Source: Nageia nagi | Taxonomy: Eukaryota; Pinophyta | Assembly (NCBI GenBank): GCA_050084985.1 | Contig: JBITNC010000001.1 | Coordinates: 83,824,001-83,888,000, forward strand | DNA length: 64,000 bases | Direction of reading: 5' to 3' | In this document: in pieces, positions 11,631-23,372 of the stretch | Layout of the letters: each line of letters starts with the position of its first letter | Position numbering within the stretch: the first letter of the stretch is position 1 | Notes under the pieces: generated by a model | Database searches by the model: none | The model's input: only the letters and a program-made list of their open reading frames with translations | Told to the model about the DNA's origin: nothing | Made by a program: the position numbers and the translations under genes

Positions 11631-13646
11631 ATGAAAACATCTCAATTATCCTTTGCATTTGAAGTGGAATAACTTGATGCTAACTTGCTCTATTTACAAG
11701 AAAAATATCTTGGGAATGCACCAAAAGTGAACTAGACTGAGATGGGAGTAATTATTCATATGGATACATGGAGAGCTAACCCTAGCTGCATTCTTTTGAA
11801 GTTTAAGACACCTGAAGTGAGCAAAAAAGGAAAATCACTTGCTCATTCAAAGAGAGATGTTATGATTGATCAAGGCTTAGCATATTATGTGCCCTATGAA
11901 TCCTTCACCTAAGCTAAGTTTTTATACTCCCTAGAACACAAGCATCATCAAAAGGGGTATCAAATTGGAATGCTCAAAAGCATTGAAGAGGGAGATACTT
12001 CTAAGCTAGTGTTTGAAGCAGTGTTAGATTACTCTCCTAAATCCATCATCCAAGCATTTACTATTCTAGTAGATTGGACATTTCATGTTAAAAAATAAAT
12101 TGATTTGAAAAAGGAGAAATATGATTTTTATATTAATCAAGATGAAGTGTCGAGCTAGATCAGTGGGAGATACTAGGATAGTAGAAAAGCAAAACTCTTA
12201 TTGAGCTACCAAATAGCTCTTTTTGAAAGAAAGAAAGATAGAGAAATGTTGTAAGCACTAGTGGTCATCTTTGGGAAGAAGACCCAAATTGAAGTACATG
12301 AAGCCATAGTGCACATGGCTTATAATATTTTAGAAACCCACATTTGCTATGATTTTCCAACTTTTATAAATGATGAAATTAAGAGATGTTTGTTCAAAAT
12401 TGAAAAATTAGATTTTATACATTCTTTCTATGTTTGTTGGTTCTTTTTCCATCAAAATTTAGAGAAACTTATAGAGGTAGGGCTCCTAGTTGAGCCAACT
12501 AGTTCCAGTGCTATGTCAATGCCAATTGACTTGATGGTACCAATTTTAACCAAGTTGTATGGATCCTACTATGAGTTCAGGGAAAGGTTCTATGCAACTA
12601 CAGTAAAATTTTGACTAGAAAACTCCCCAATAGGCTAGGTAAGAGCATAATAAGGGAGCTACAAGGAAAAAATAAAATCAATGACTGGTACTTCTTGAGA
12701 AACCACACCATAATAATCAAGTATGGGTATTTTGAGAAACTCTTCTTTTTGCCTAAATATGTTACCCCCCATTTGTATTCAATAAATATGGGTAGACAAA
12801 TTTATGCCATAGAAAGTAAGTATGGGCCTAGGTTTAACTTAAAGTCAATTATGAATATACCAACCTCTACTAAGAATTTTACTCTTCTAAAGATAGGATG
12901 TAAAGATAGTATAGCCTAATTTATTGTATAGAATTTCAAGATAGATAAAGTAGGAACTATATGGATGTATGACTCGTAAGGAGAAATGACCTAGATAATA
13001 AGGACTACCAATTTTCCAAGATAGTAGGCCCCATATATAACATTTTGTAAATAAAACTAAGAAAGAGGTAGAAATGTATCCAAATTGAAAATTTGTACCC
13101 CTAAGTAAGGCCTACATGGCTACTATAGAAATTGGAAAAATAAGAGGCAAGATTTTGTCCTCAACATATAGGTCCTCACCCAATTAGCATATCTTGGGTG
13201 GGGTACCAATAAAATTCATTATTTTACAAGATTTAGATTTGAGTATACCATAAAAATTTACCACATTGAAAGTGAGTTATTTGAAAAATTCAAATATGAT
13301 AAATACTAGGAGGCAGAGTATTCCAAAGATCCTTTGCCAAAGTTGGCATAGCCTCTTCCTCCTTATTTTCATGAGAAACCTACTATAAATGAAAGGATAA
13401 TGCAAATAGGAGAACCATCTAGCATGGTTCAAAATCCAAAGAAGGGAGAACAAGACCCTTCAGACACCACCACTTCTTCTTGGGAACCTTCTCCCAAAAA
13501 GAAAAGAAAACTTCAAACTCTTGTTCAAACGTAGTAGATATTGGAGAAGGAGCAAAAGCCTATAAAAAAAACCTGGTCAACTATAGTAAGGTCATAATCA
13601 CAAATTACTATACCTTCACCTTTAGAGTTAATAGAAGAAGTCCCAA
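11631..13646 (+). pseudogene. Element A post-integrase sense ORF (dORF), N-terminal part
   Basis: Unrecognised protein family, homologous to the dORF of D (56577-60086) and to fragments in A2. One frame runs from the ATG at 11631 to 12614 with scattered stops, then shifts near 12611-12614 into the frame continuing past 12919. A shared block reads YGYFEKLFFLPKYV ... IESKYGP at 12726-12830, matched in D by YGFFGAPFLLPVHV ... IDSKYGP. Near 13490 comes an acidic/Pro stretch with SPKKKRK, a likely nuclear localisation signal. Insertion F breaks the ORF at 13651; it resumes at 32455. Function unknown. Confidence 0.7.
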
Positions 13647-13651
13647 AGGTG

Positions 13652-13853
13652 TGTTTACAAATAAAATTGAGCATGTAAATAAATAAATAGGTAAATATCT
13701 ACAAGCCCAATATATCTGTATTTGAGCTACGGATAGCAATTTATTCTCACAAATGTTTACAAATAAAATTGAGCATGCAAATAAATAAATAGGTAAATAT
13801 CTACAAACCCAATATATCTATATTTGAGCTACAGATAGCAATTTATTCTTAAT
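13652..13853. repeat. 102-bp direct repeat, two copies, at the start of F
   Basis: Two adjacent, nearly identical 102-bp units, each beginning TGTTTACAAATAAAATTGAG. The second starts at 13754. Because the unit starts at the element terminus, the outer end of F has been duplicated. The rest of left F (13854-14301) shows no gene. Confidence 0.85.
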
Positions 13854-14301
13854 AGCAATGAACAAGATAACTGATTTAGAAATGTAATTGTACCAAATAA
13901 GACTATAATTTGTATACTTACCTCACAGAGTGTACCTGACAACGAAAGATGAAGATGTTGGTGATGTACTGATGATGAACTACCCCTCCAAAAACATAGT
14001 AACCTATGAAGATGCAAAAAGAGGACTACAGGCGGTCCATTTAAGAGATAATAGAGCATCAATGGTGTTATTGGTTCATAAAGGAGCACCAGTGGCCTTT
14101 GTTTGATGGTTTTTGACCTCTCGATCAAGTCCAAAACTTCAATACGGATGTCTTAGATAGCAATGTGATATCAAAATAAATCATAGCTATCAGGATAGCT
14201 CACGAAAGGAAGTACACAAACCATAGCATTGTAGGTAGTACCAAGAGATACCTTAAGGGGTTGCCACTACAAGACCATACGCGGGATCGTGTGTATCCTT
14301 G

Positions 14302-15141
14302 TGTTGCAATGAAAATTGAGCTGGAATATAGAATAACATGAAATAAAATTATTCTTCAATCCTCATTGAACCTCAGATTATATAACATAGATAGACATGT
14401 TGTAATTGCAAAATGATATTCAATCTCAGTTCAAACTACAATTTGCCCTTAGAAGGGACTTTTACAAATGTATGTGCTAAGATAAGAGTATTGGATCTCC
14501 CTTGTTTTTGGGTTGCTTGCTTCTTTTCTTGGTGTAGATAACCTGTAAATCCTACACACATGCAAAAGACAATAACATCAAAGCATCTATGTATAACATT
14601 GTATTAAAATGAAACTAACATGAAACAATAAAAGGAATGAATTCATAAGATTTTGGCAGCATTTCCTTACTTCAAAAATGGGTTTGATTGGGGTTAATTT
14701 GGATCATCCATATTGCTTTACATTAGCTTGTATTTATAGATTTTCAGGTGAGACGTTTCAATGGCTGAAAAGGGGAAGTGAAGAGCCACCGCAAGTCGTA
14801 ACTGACCCATTCTAGCCACCTCATCTTGGAAGATGAAGCGTTCCAACTTCCTTAATCTTTTGTTTGGCTATTGCAGAGTCACTGATGTTTGTATATCGAA
14901 CCCCGACATTCTACTAGAAACACCAGCATTTGATATGGAACACCGGCGACTGGTTAATTATATTAAAATGCCCACCTAAAAGTCAGATTTCATCGAAAGG
15001 GGGTCATATAACCATTCATTTTCATACACCCGATGAGAGCTATCTAGTAATAGGGTTTCTAAACCTATTTTGTTGTCACATCGAGTTATGATTATTTCAA
15101 TATTTACTAGCTAAAAAAGGGGACTTTTTTAGGTGTCTACA
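14302..15141 (-). repeat. 3' LTR of element B
   Basis: 840 bp; on the minus strand TGTAGACACC ... CATTGCAACA. It matches 31303-32145 almost throughout, with a TATAAATA box (tatttata at 14731-14738). At about 14877-14953 it holds a short 20-21 bp repeat array. Several CG or TG-for-CA differences from the 5' LTR show CpG decay in this copy. Confidence 0.95.
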
Positions 15142-15155
15142 TTTTGCCCCTTTTT
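15142..15155 (-). other. Polypurine tract of element B
   Basis: The minus strand reads AAAAAGGGGCAAAA directly before the 3' LTR. This is the expected place and composition for the plus-strand primer of reverse transcription. Confidence 0.75.
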
Positions 15156-16288
15156 GAAATTATCAACAAAGAATGTGATTGATGATTTCAAAAATATAGA
15201 ACGGGAAGCTTTGTTGCTTGATTGTTTATTGTTGCCTTTTTACGATGTAAGTTTTGACTCATTTTCTTAAAGGAATCAAACTTTTAATTTATCAAATTAT
15301 GATAAAATGTGTTTTCTTTTTACATTTGATGTAATTTTGAAAACAACTTTGCATATACCTTAGAAGTAACTGTTTTCGGTATGACAATGTGTTGAGCTTG
15401 TGTGACAGCTGCATGACATTTCTGTTATGTCATTTTATGTGTCTAAGCGCACATGTACTGTATAAGCCTTCCTTAGTATATGAGTTTTGATGGTGTTATC
15501 TTTTGTCCCGACAACAGGGTTTCAAGATGATCTCATGTAACAAAGATGCATCACACTTTATCATTATTTGATTTCTTTGACCAATTTAAGGCCCTCCCTG
15601 AGAAAAATTTAATATTTTTAGGGTTATTTCCAAACACGGTGTTTGAATATCAAACACCAGCATTTAATATCGGTTGCCAACGTTCATCTTTAAGTCACCG
15701 GTGTTTAGTTTAGGTCGTCGGTGTTCGTATTTAAGTCACTGATGTTCGTATTCAGGTCACCAGTCTTTGAAAAAGGAAAAGTTCTATCCTTTTCTCATAT
15801 GTTCCTTAGCTATCCCTTTCATTGTCTGATAGGGCTATTTATTATTACTGATTCATCAATTTCCAGCCGTTGATATTCATCACACTCACCCTGCCTCCAC
15901 ATAGGCGTTCTGCTGGACGTTCTCGACCTATCCGGGAGGAGGTAGGGTTTTGTCCCAATCTTCTTTTCTATTTTTTGTTCATAGTTTGTAATTTACCAGT
16001 TTAACTTAGAAATTGTAACCATGAATGTTATTAAAAAAAACTTTTATGGTCATTTACATAGAATAAATTTCGTAGTTTAAGCCTTCATTCGTGTTTTTTA
16101 TGAATTTTTTCTTATTTCCACTGTGATCACCGACCTAAGCCGAGCGGCCAACAGAAACGTCGACGTTTGAAGATCGAACGTCAGCGACCGAGTATGGAGG
16201 TATTCAAACGTTGACGTTTCATTATGGAATGCCCATTTTTCTTTCTTTTTTTTTTTTTTACTGAATTTTAACATCATATAGGTTCGAG
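15156..16288. other. Non-coding region before the antisense ORF, with 20-21 bp repeats
   Basis: Holds two clusters of the 20-21 bp repeat that also occurs in the LTR and leader: about 15637-15778 (some six to seven units such as TCACCGGTGTTTAG) and about 16150-16222 (CGTCGACGTTTGAAGATCGA-like units). It should contain the promoter of the antisense ORF, but no convincing TATA box was found. A T-run at 16243-16259 precedes the ORF. Confidence 0.6.
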
Positions 16289-18295
16289 ATGTTTTTGAGC
16301 CTCGAGGCAGATACCCCTCAATTTTATAGGAGGGTAGAGATTTTTTGGATCCTACCGATCATGCCTTTTTCAGGTCCATTGGTTTTGGCGTGGGCCCATA
16401 CATGGGTCGTATTCATTGGGACTATCCTCTATTAGCTGCATTATTAGATAGATGGGATGCGATTACATGCACTTTTCATTTTTCGATAGGGGAGATGACT
16501 ATTACGGTAGAGGATATACATAGACTATACAGACTCCCTATTCATGGATGGAGGATTTTACCTGTAGTTGATAGAGCAGGAGCTCTACCTGCCGTTTCTT
16601 ATTTGTATGGAGCTGATCGAGTTGATACTATTATTTCCAAGATTATTTCAGGGGGCATCAGATATTATCAGTATTGGCTAGAGGATCAGTAGAGGATGAT
16701 CTGATTTTCATATTTGATGGGATTAGTTCAATGTTATGCTCTCCCTGATACTGGTGGCGGGAGGTTTTTGTGGTCATTATTACCTATCATTGCAGATATG
16801 ATATGACACGGCACAGTGTACACTTGGGCACCCACATTATTGGCAAAAATTTATAGAGAGCTATTCTTCTATTTGCAAGGGCATAGGGCCTCTTTATCAG
16901 TCACCGTTACATTACAAGCGTGGGCCTACGAGCATATTGCTATTGCTCATCCTTCAGGATTACCGATACCTAGATTTGATAGCCTCTCAGATTATGTGGC
17001 CGGTATAGTTAGATGGTGTGAGGACTATTATATTCGCCCATCAGATGGAGTTCATCGAGATGTGGGGTATTACCGTCACATGCTTAGTCACTTGGTTCCT
17101 GATCAAGTGAGATTTAGACGTTACCGCTCATATCCTGTATGGAGAGAGCTCATGGCTGAGCTTACTGGCATCCATCAGCCACATGTTCTAAGTGGTCATA
17201 GGGTGGATTTTCTAGAGTACTTTCATTTTGAGTGAGTGCACCATCAGTTTGGTTTGATTTAGGATGTGCTTACCCCAGCAGTGTTGTACCAGAGGGAGGG
17301 TACTATTCCATTCGAGGGTGTACAGCCACTAGTTTATGCAGAGCTAGATCCTACTCAGGAGGAGGGACCATTAGAGGATGATATTAGAGAGGATGATGTA
17401 GGAGTATCTGAGGCTTTCAGAGCCGGGTGGGAGGAGGAAAATGATGGCATAGGGAGTTGATGGGTGCATCGATGCATCGATGTTATCGATGAGCTAGGTG
17501 TAGCAGTAGCAGATGGAGAGGTAGGCATGGAGCCTACCGAAGCAGTAGTCATAGGAGCTGAGGCTGCAGGTGAGGAGGTTATGGTGGATGCTCCTAAGGA
17601 GTTAGCTCCTGAGGAGGAGGCTATAGGTGTTGGTGAGGAGGGAACTTCCCCAACAGATACACACGGAGTCGGGGAGGCTCCTACTACTCAGGTACCTAGC
17701 ATTGATACTTTGCTAGGAGACATTTATGAGCTGAGACACCAGTTAGCATAGGCACACTCATGCATGTACAGATACAGAGCTGAGCAGGATATATATAAAC
17801 ATGAGAGAGATGAGGCCCGTTCTTCTCTACAGGGAGCTCAGGCTCATCAGTTTGGTACAGCATCAGCTTCTAGAGGTGAGCCTTCAGTTGTTCGCCATGG
17901 TATTTATCAGTAGCAAGATTTTTATAGTAGTATAGTATAGTCATGGCTAATAGGGGTTCCAACTTTTACTCTGGGGGCTCAGTATCCTATACCTCTAGAT
18001 AGTTATATACCCATAGACATATCAGCTTATCAGGCAAAGAGTAGTGTACATGGCACGGTTGGATCACCTAGCAGGACTCAGAGGTCTCGAGGTCTTTCTA
18101 GCAGGAGTGGTACACCTTGGGCATCTCCTTTAGGGGCTGTTGGTTTAGTCGAGTTACAAGAGGCTCAGCGTCCAGGTAGTCCTACAGGGTCTGTAGGTAC
18201 TACTCCTACAAGTCAGAGCATCAGAGATACTGATGGATGGTAGAGACGACCTAGCAGTCCTAGCAGACCAGGCAGTGGTTGGGGTAGTCCATGAG
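16289..18295 (+). pseudogene. Antisense ORF of B: plant mobile domain protein
   Basis: Encoded opposite to the gag-pol of B. It resembles the plant mobile domain (aminotransferase-like) family, seen in plant genes and transposons. Landmarks: DPTDHAFFRSIGFGV, HWDYPLLAALLDRWD, FHFSIGEMTITVEDIHRLY (16345-16540) and VTLQAWAYEHIAIAHP (about 16909-16956). An acidic Gly/Glu-rich region and a Ser/Arg/Pro-rich tail (18040-18290) follow. From 16342 to about 18293 all is one frame; about nine in-frame stops each sit where Gln or Arg would need a single C-to-T change. The start is probably the ATG at 16289, offset by one base at a T-run at 16341-16346. Role in the element is unknown. Confidence 0.8.
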
Positions 18296-18783
18296 GATAT
18301 TCTTTTTGTGATGTTATCTTTCCATATGCTTATTGTACCTATGTAGTTTTATTTGATGATGATGTTAGGATGGTCGTTTGCTGGACTGTTATGATGTATA
18401 GGTGGACCTTTGATATTCATTATATGATATATGATGTTATGATGACTTTCATTTTATATGTGAATGGGTATGATATGATGTTAGGTAGCTCATAATCATC
18501 TTTTAATCGCTTGATGATGAATGGATGTTAATGATAGATGTAATCTCAAAATGTATGATGTATGGTTTTGAGGCTATCTTTTTTATGATGATACAATATA
18601 TATCAACAAATTAATTTGATGATGTTATCAATCCTCAAAAGCAGTTTAATAATAGATATGAGTGAACAAATGAGTCTAATATAAGTTATTTAAGGACATA
18701 ATTTTATTATATTTTTGCAGAATCAGATGCATCATTTTCTGCACTTGGCAATTTTACAATAAACATAAATGACATGGCAAACT

Positions 18784-19181
18784 AATGACTTAGGGATGTA
18801 TGAACATTAACTTTATCTTGGTTAGGGGAACGATAATATAATCATTCTTATCCTTTCCAAAGAAAAGCAATTTTAATAATGTTCAAAGGTAATGGATAAC
18901 AGTAGAATGGATTGACATGACACACCAATGACTTAAGGATGTATGAACATTAACTTTATCTTGGTTAGGGGAACGATAATATAATCATTCTTATCCTTTC
19001 CAAAGAAAAGCAATTTTAATAATGTTCAAAGGTAATGGATAACTGATATGACACACCAATGGCTTAAGGATGTATGAACATTAACTTTATCTTGGTTAGG
19101 GGAATGATAATATAATCATTCTTATCCTTTCCAAAGAAAAGCAATTTTAATAATGTTCAAAGGTAATGGATAACTGATATG
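18784..19181. repeat. Tandem repeat, three units of about 131-143 bp
   Basis: Units start near 18784, 18927 and 19058. Each contains GGATGTATGAACATTAACTT followed by TTGGTTAGGGGAA. They are nearly identical; the first spacing is longer by 12 bp. High identity suggests recent unequal exchange or slippage. Confidence 0.9.
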
Positions 19182-19606
19182 TCTTAACAAAACTACACAA
19201 GTGATTCTAAACACAAAACAATATGCAACTTATAACAAAAGATTAGGTGATTTTAGCTTAACAACCAAGTTATTACAACACCTACCTTATCTTTCTTTGT
19301 TTCCAGATCTAATAACCTAAGATGATACCAAACAATATTGTTATATGCTGATAAGAGAATCAAAAAACTCCAGTGTGTGCAGTGAGATTCATTTCCCTTC
19401 TTAGATCATTTGAGATGAAATATCCTAGAGACATCAATAAGCTAGTCTATCCATATGAAACGTATAGAGGTCCATAGGAAGAAGGTCGCTAACCAAAATG
19501 AACATATTGCCACTTGTAAGGTATGCCCCATTGCCAGACAGGCATCCATAGCCCCGATGAGGATTAACCCCTCGATCTCGATATATCCCAAGAATCTTTG
19601 TAGCAC

Positions 19607-19684
19607 TCTTTCTCTTTCTCTCTTTTTTTTTTCTTTTCTCTTTCTCTTTTCTCTTTTTTTTTTCTTCTTTTTTTTTTTTTTTTT
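19607..19684. repeat. CT/T-rich simple repeat
   Basis: About 78 bp of almost pure pyrimidine on the plus strand, with T-runs broken by C. It is a polypurine run in the sense of element B. Confidence 0.9.
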
Positions 19685-20126
19685 GCTATCAAATGATTCT
19701 TGGGTTCGAGATAGAGCGAATAATAGGATAGACACATAACTTTCACTCTTAATGTCTCTTAGAACAATTTCATTCAAATTCTCTTCGAATTTTTTAATGT
19801 TATAAGTGCTTGGAGTTTATGGATTTTCTCTCAAACACAAACTTTATGTTTTTCTATCATCTATGGTATATCGTCTCTTTATGAAAGAAAAGATAAAGGG
19901 AATGTGGTGATAACAAGGAGATTATTCTAAAATGACCTTTTCACACATTACACATTTACAGGATAACCACTTTTACAATGACATACAACACATACTCACA
20001 TCATACAAGGGCAGGGCACCCTATTGCCAAGTAACCTCTAGATGTTTCCATCTAGGTGGATTTTATAATTTTGTAATTTTTATGTATTTTATATTTTCAA
20101 ATTTTTAGGGTTTTATAAATTTTTCT

Positions 20127-20153
20127 ATATTATTTATTATTATTTATTATATT

Positions 20154-20189
<36 letters not shown>

Positions 20190-20196
20190 TTTTTTT
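20127..20196. repeat. ATT/ATTT microsatellite
   Basis: Mixed TATT and ATT repeats ending in a T-run. Simple sequence inside element B, with no coding capacity. Confidence 0.9.
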
Positions 20197-20474
20197 AGGG
20201 TTTTATAGTTTTTCTCAGGAACCTATTCAGGATACGTTCAAATCGAGTCTGAACCACCGAAGGATTAAATGAGCAACATGTTGAGCTAAACAAAAAACTA
20301 AAATCTAGTATCATTGATTATGACAAATTTCGGGAACACAATAGTCTAAATGTTTCGGAAGTCACAGTTTGAGCGATAAAGATGATTCGTTCTTGATATC
20401 TCAAAGTTCGGTTGTAAGTACAATCAATTATGATCTTAGGCTTTTTTGTGGGCCACAGGAGGCAAAAATATATC

Positions 20475-21404
20475 TTAGATCGTATTCTGATTTAGGAGAG
20501 CACCATAATTCAAATGCATCGATGCAAACAATAACCTAGATTTATTTATTTTGACCTCCCAACCATAAGATTCACGTATATCATAGAATGTCAAGGCCAA
20601 TTTTTGTTGAATTTCGATAGGCATGGAAAAGATGTTTAAATATAAAGAATTAGGCACGTTACGAATGACTTTCATAAATAGATCTTTGTCATACCTATTT
20701 TCAAACCCAGGAAGATAATTCCCATTATTCTGTAGTCTATGTCCTTTTGATAATTTTTTGATAATTTCCTTTCTAGTATTTATCTAATTTATCGTTGTAA
20801 GTTCAGCAATACGGTGAGCTCATTTTTCTTCCAACCTTCATTTCCTAATTATTGGTCGCATTTGTGTGCGAGAGAATGGGTTGATTTGCCTATAATGTTG
20901 TAGTGGTGTTCTAGGAGGGAAGGACACAAAAGCATTTGAAAAGTCATAAGTTACCCTTTTATGAGGTAAATAAGGTAAACGTTCATCCATCCTTTCCCTA
21001 GGTTTTTAGTTAATTGTTCAACATGGTTCATTCTAGCTAAAAGGAGTGAAGGCTTCGTTAATTGACACCTTATATTGATACTCGGCCTTCCATAAGGCCA
21101 TTGTAGACAAAAGGTCATTATTTCTTGTGATATTGTTCCATATGTGGGAAATAAATTTGTGGGCCTAAATTAATACAGGCTTCATATCCAAAGAAAGTGA
21201 CTTTCCAACCAGTATTCCTACCACAAAACATATTATATGTTCTTTCATATTGCTCATCGATAGTCAACCATAAATAATTCAAGAGATCCACATCAAAGTT
21301 ATGTTTCAAATATGTTAATGCGAAGTCACCTGGATATCTGGGTGGTGGAAATCGTACTTTGGTTGCCCGAAGCTACCTTCAGCAGATTCCTTTGCCAGAT
21401 TCAT
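20475..21404 (-). pseudogene. Element B post-integrase sense ORF (dORF), degenerate
   Basis: Minus-strand readings after the integrase stop, starting at an ATG at 21404 (MNLAKESAEGSF). After a frameshift near 21335 comes a clear stretch at 21118-21309 with NYLWLTIDEQYERTYNMFCG and GWKVTFFGYEACINLGP. Further pieces are seen (PHKRVTYDFSNAFVSFPPRTP near 20910-20975; 20475-20675). Stops and frameshifts break it. It lies where other Tat elements carry an extra ORF. No family was recognised, and similarity to the dORF of A and D is not evident by eye. Confidence 0.55.
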
Positions 21405-21510
21405 GTTTCTATTTTAATCATTAACATTTGACAAATATTAATATTTTTATTTATTTATTATTTTAATAATAAAATAAAACAAAGAAAACTAATATACACT
21501 TTTCCTTTTT

Positions 21511-22735
21511 TATGTATAGAAGGGTCGAAGATGCATGATATTTATAGGTTCACGCTCTTCATTTCCTTCTAAATCTGATAAATGATAAGTTCCCTTACCA
21601 AATTTTTTCTTAATAATGTACGGTCCTAACCAGTTTGGAGCGAACTTGTCTCTAAGCTATCGTTCTAGTTGTGAAGTTTGTTGATTTTCTTTTAAGACCA
21701 AATCACCTATTTGAATTGACGAATTAAAACTTTTTTATCAAAAGCTCATTTTATCCTTTTCTGATAAACATGCATGTGCTCTAAAGCATTAACATGTTTT
21801 TCATCTAAAAGCAATAACTGATCTAAGCGAGTTTGTCTTGCTTCTTCATCAACATTTTGCTCACTTAGATTTATTCTAAGAGATGGTATCTCAAGCTCTA
21901 TGGGTAGGATGGCTTCTGTTCCATAAACTAAAGAGAATGGTGTTGCCCCAATGGGAGTGTGTACACTAGTACGATAAGCCCATAAAGCTTTCGGTATTTG
22001 TATATGCCAATCTTTATGAGAATCATTTACTATTTTTGCTAAAATGTTTCGAATAGTTTTGTTAGTAGCTTCCGCCTGTCCATTACCTTGTGGATAATAA
22101 GGAGTAGAAAAACTTTGTTTAATTTTATATTTGTCACATATACATTTTACATCCTTATTTTTAAAATTCTTTCCATTATCCATAATTAATTGGCTCGGTA
22201 TACCGAATCTACATATAATATAATTTTCTATAAACTCAGCGATTCGTGCCCCCGTAGTGGAAGTCATGGGAATAGCCTCTACCCATTTAGTAAAATATTT
22301 AGTTGCTGTAATAATGAACTTGTACCCACCAGAGGATGTAGGTGTAATTTGTCCTATTAAATCTAAGGCCCATTTAGAGAATGGCCAAAGTGATTGTATA
22401 GGATGTAGCTCCTGAGATGGTTGTGAAAATAAATGAGAGTATTGTTGACATTTAAAGCACTTTTTAACGTATTCACAACAATCCTTTTCCATAGTAGGCC
22501 AATAATACCCCATCTGTATTAATTGCTTTACAATTGCAACACCATTAAAATGTCCTCCACATACTCCATCATGGGCGGAGGACATAGCTTTTTTACTATC
22601 ATTCCATTCGAGACATCTAAGTAATATACCATTGAAATTTCGTCGATGCAAGATATCCCCTATCAAGCAATATTTAGTCACTTTGATTTTAAATGCTCAT
22701 CGTGCTGATTTATTAAGGTTTAAGGAAGGGTTCCA
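21511..22735 (-). pseudogene. Element B integrase
   Basis: Integrase that would insert B cDNA. The HHCC domain is complete: HDGVCGGHFNG ... CVKKCFKCQQ... (about 22440-22580), allowing for the usual spacing. The core shows ALDLIG (Asp), IMDNGKNF (Asp) and GNGQAEATNK (Glu), so DDE is intact, followed by WAYRTSVHTPIGATPF. The tail includes GDLVLKENQ, PNWLGPYIIKKKFGKGTYHL and a final MHLRPFYT before the TAA at 21511. Defects: frameshift near 22730, TGA stops near 22703 and 21746, a frameshift near 21715 and a TAG near 21660. Confidence 0.9.
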
Positions 22736-23372
22736 AATTTTAAAAAGTCTATCAATTCCTGGTACCAATTATCTTTATCTGTTACATCAATATTTAATAC
22801 ACTCTGTTCTTCATCTTCTTGTTGTAATGATGATTGAGATAATTGAATTACTTCAACTTGAATTGAAGATTTTTTAGGATCTTCTGGGATAAGAGATCCA
22901 ATAGAAGCCATAGCATCTGCAAATCTATTAGATGATCTCGATGCCGCTTCTATACTAAATTGATCAAAAGATTTTAACAATTCCTCAACTAACGCTTTAT
23001 ACTTTTGAAGTAAAGGTTCTCTACATTGATAAATTCCTTTCACTTGATTTACAATGAGTAAAGAATCTACAATGATCTTAATTCTTTTGAGTTTTAATTT
23101 AATAGCGGTTTTCAATGCTAATATCAAAGCTTCGTATTCCGCATTATTATTAGTACAAGGAAATTTAAGTTTAAATGAATACGTATAGGGATTCCTTGCG
23201 GTGTTATAAATACAACACCTGCTCCACCACCTTGTTCACATCGAGAACCATCAAAGTGTATTGTCATATCCCACTCATCTTCAAGTTCTATAGGTATTTT
23301 GATTTCATCTAGTTGAAATATCCCGTCATCGGGTAATTCAATGACAAGTGGTTTATTATCTTGTAATGGAGC
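22735..23372 (-). pseudogene. Element B second (archaeal-type) RNase H
   Basis: Extra RNase H after the RT-linked RNase H, typical of the Tat lineage. Motifs: MTIHFDGSRCEQGGGAGVV (first Asp), NNAEYEALILAL (Glu), IIVDSLLIVNQV (Asp), RFADAMA (Asp); all four catalytic positions remain. One frameshift near 23185 divides it. It would remove RNA from the RNA-DNA hybrid. Confidence 0.85.

Larger units (their letters stand above)
18296..20470. other. Non-coding stretch of B between antisense ORF and dORF
   Basis: No gene found. It holds TGATG-rich sequence (18340-18570), the tandem repeat at 18784-19181, a CT/T-rich tract at 19607-19684 and an ATT/ATTT microsatellite at 20127-20196. The short readings through the CT tract are low-complexity artefacts. 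Confidence 0.7.

Noticed and set aside
19442-19777. Lys/Arg/Glu-rich and Phe/Leu-rich short ORFs on both strands
   Set aside because: Produced by translating the CT/T-rich simple repeat.
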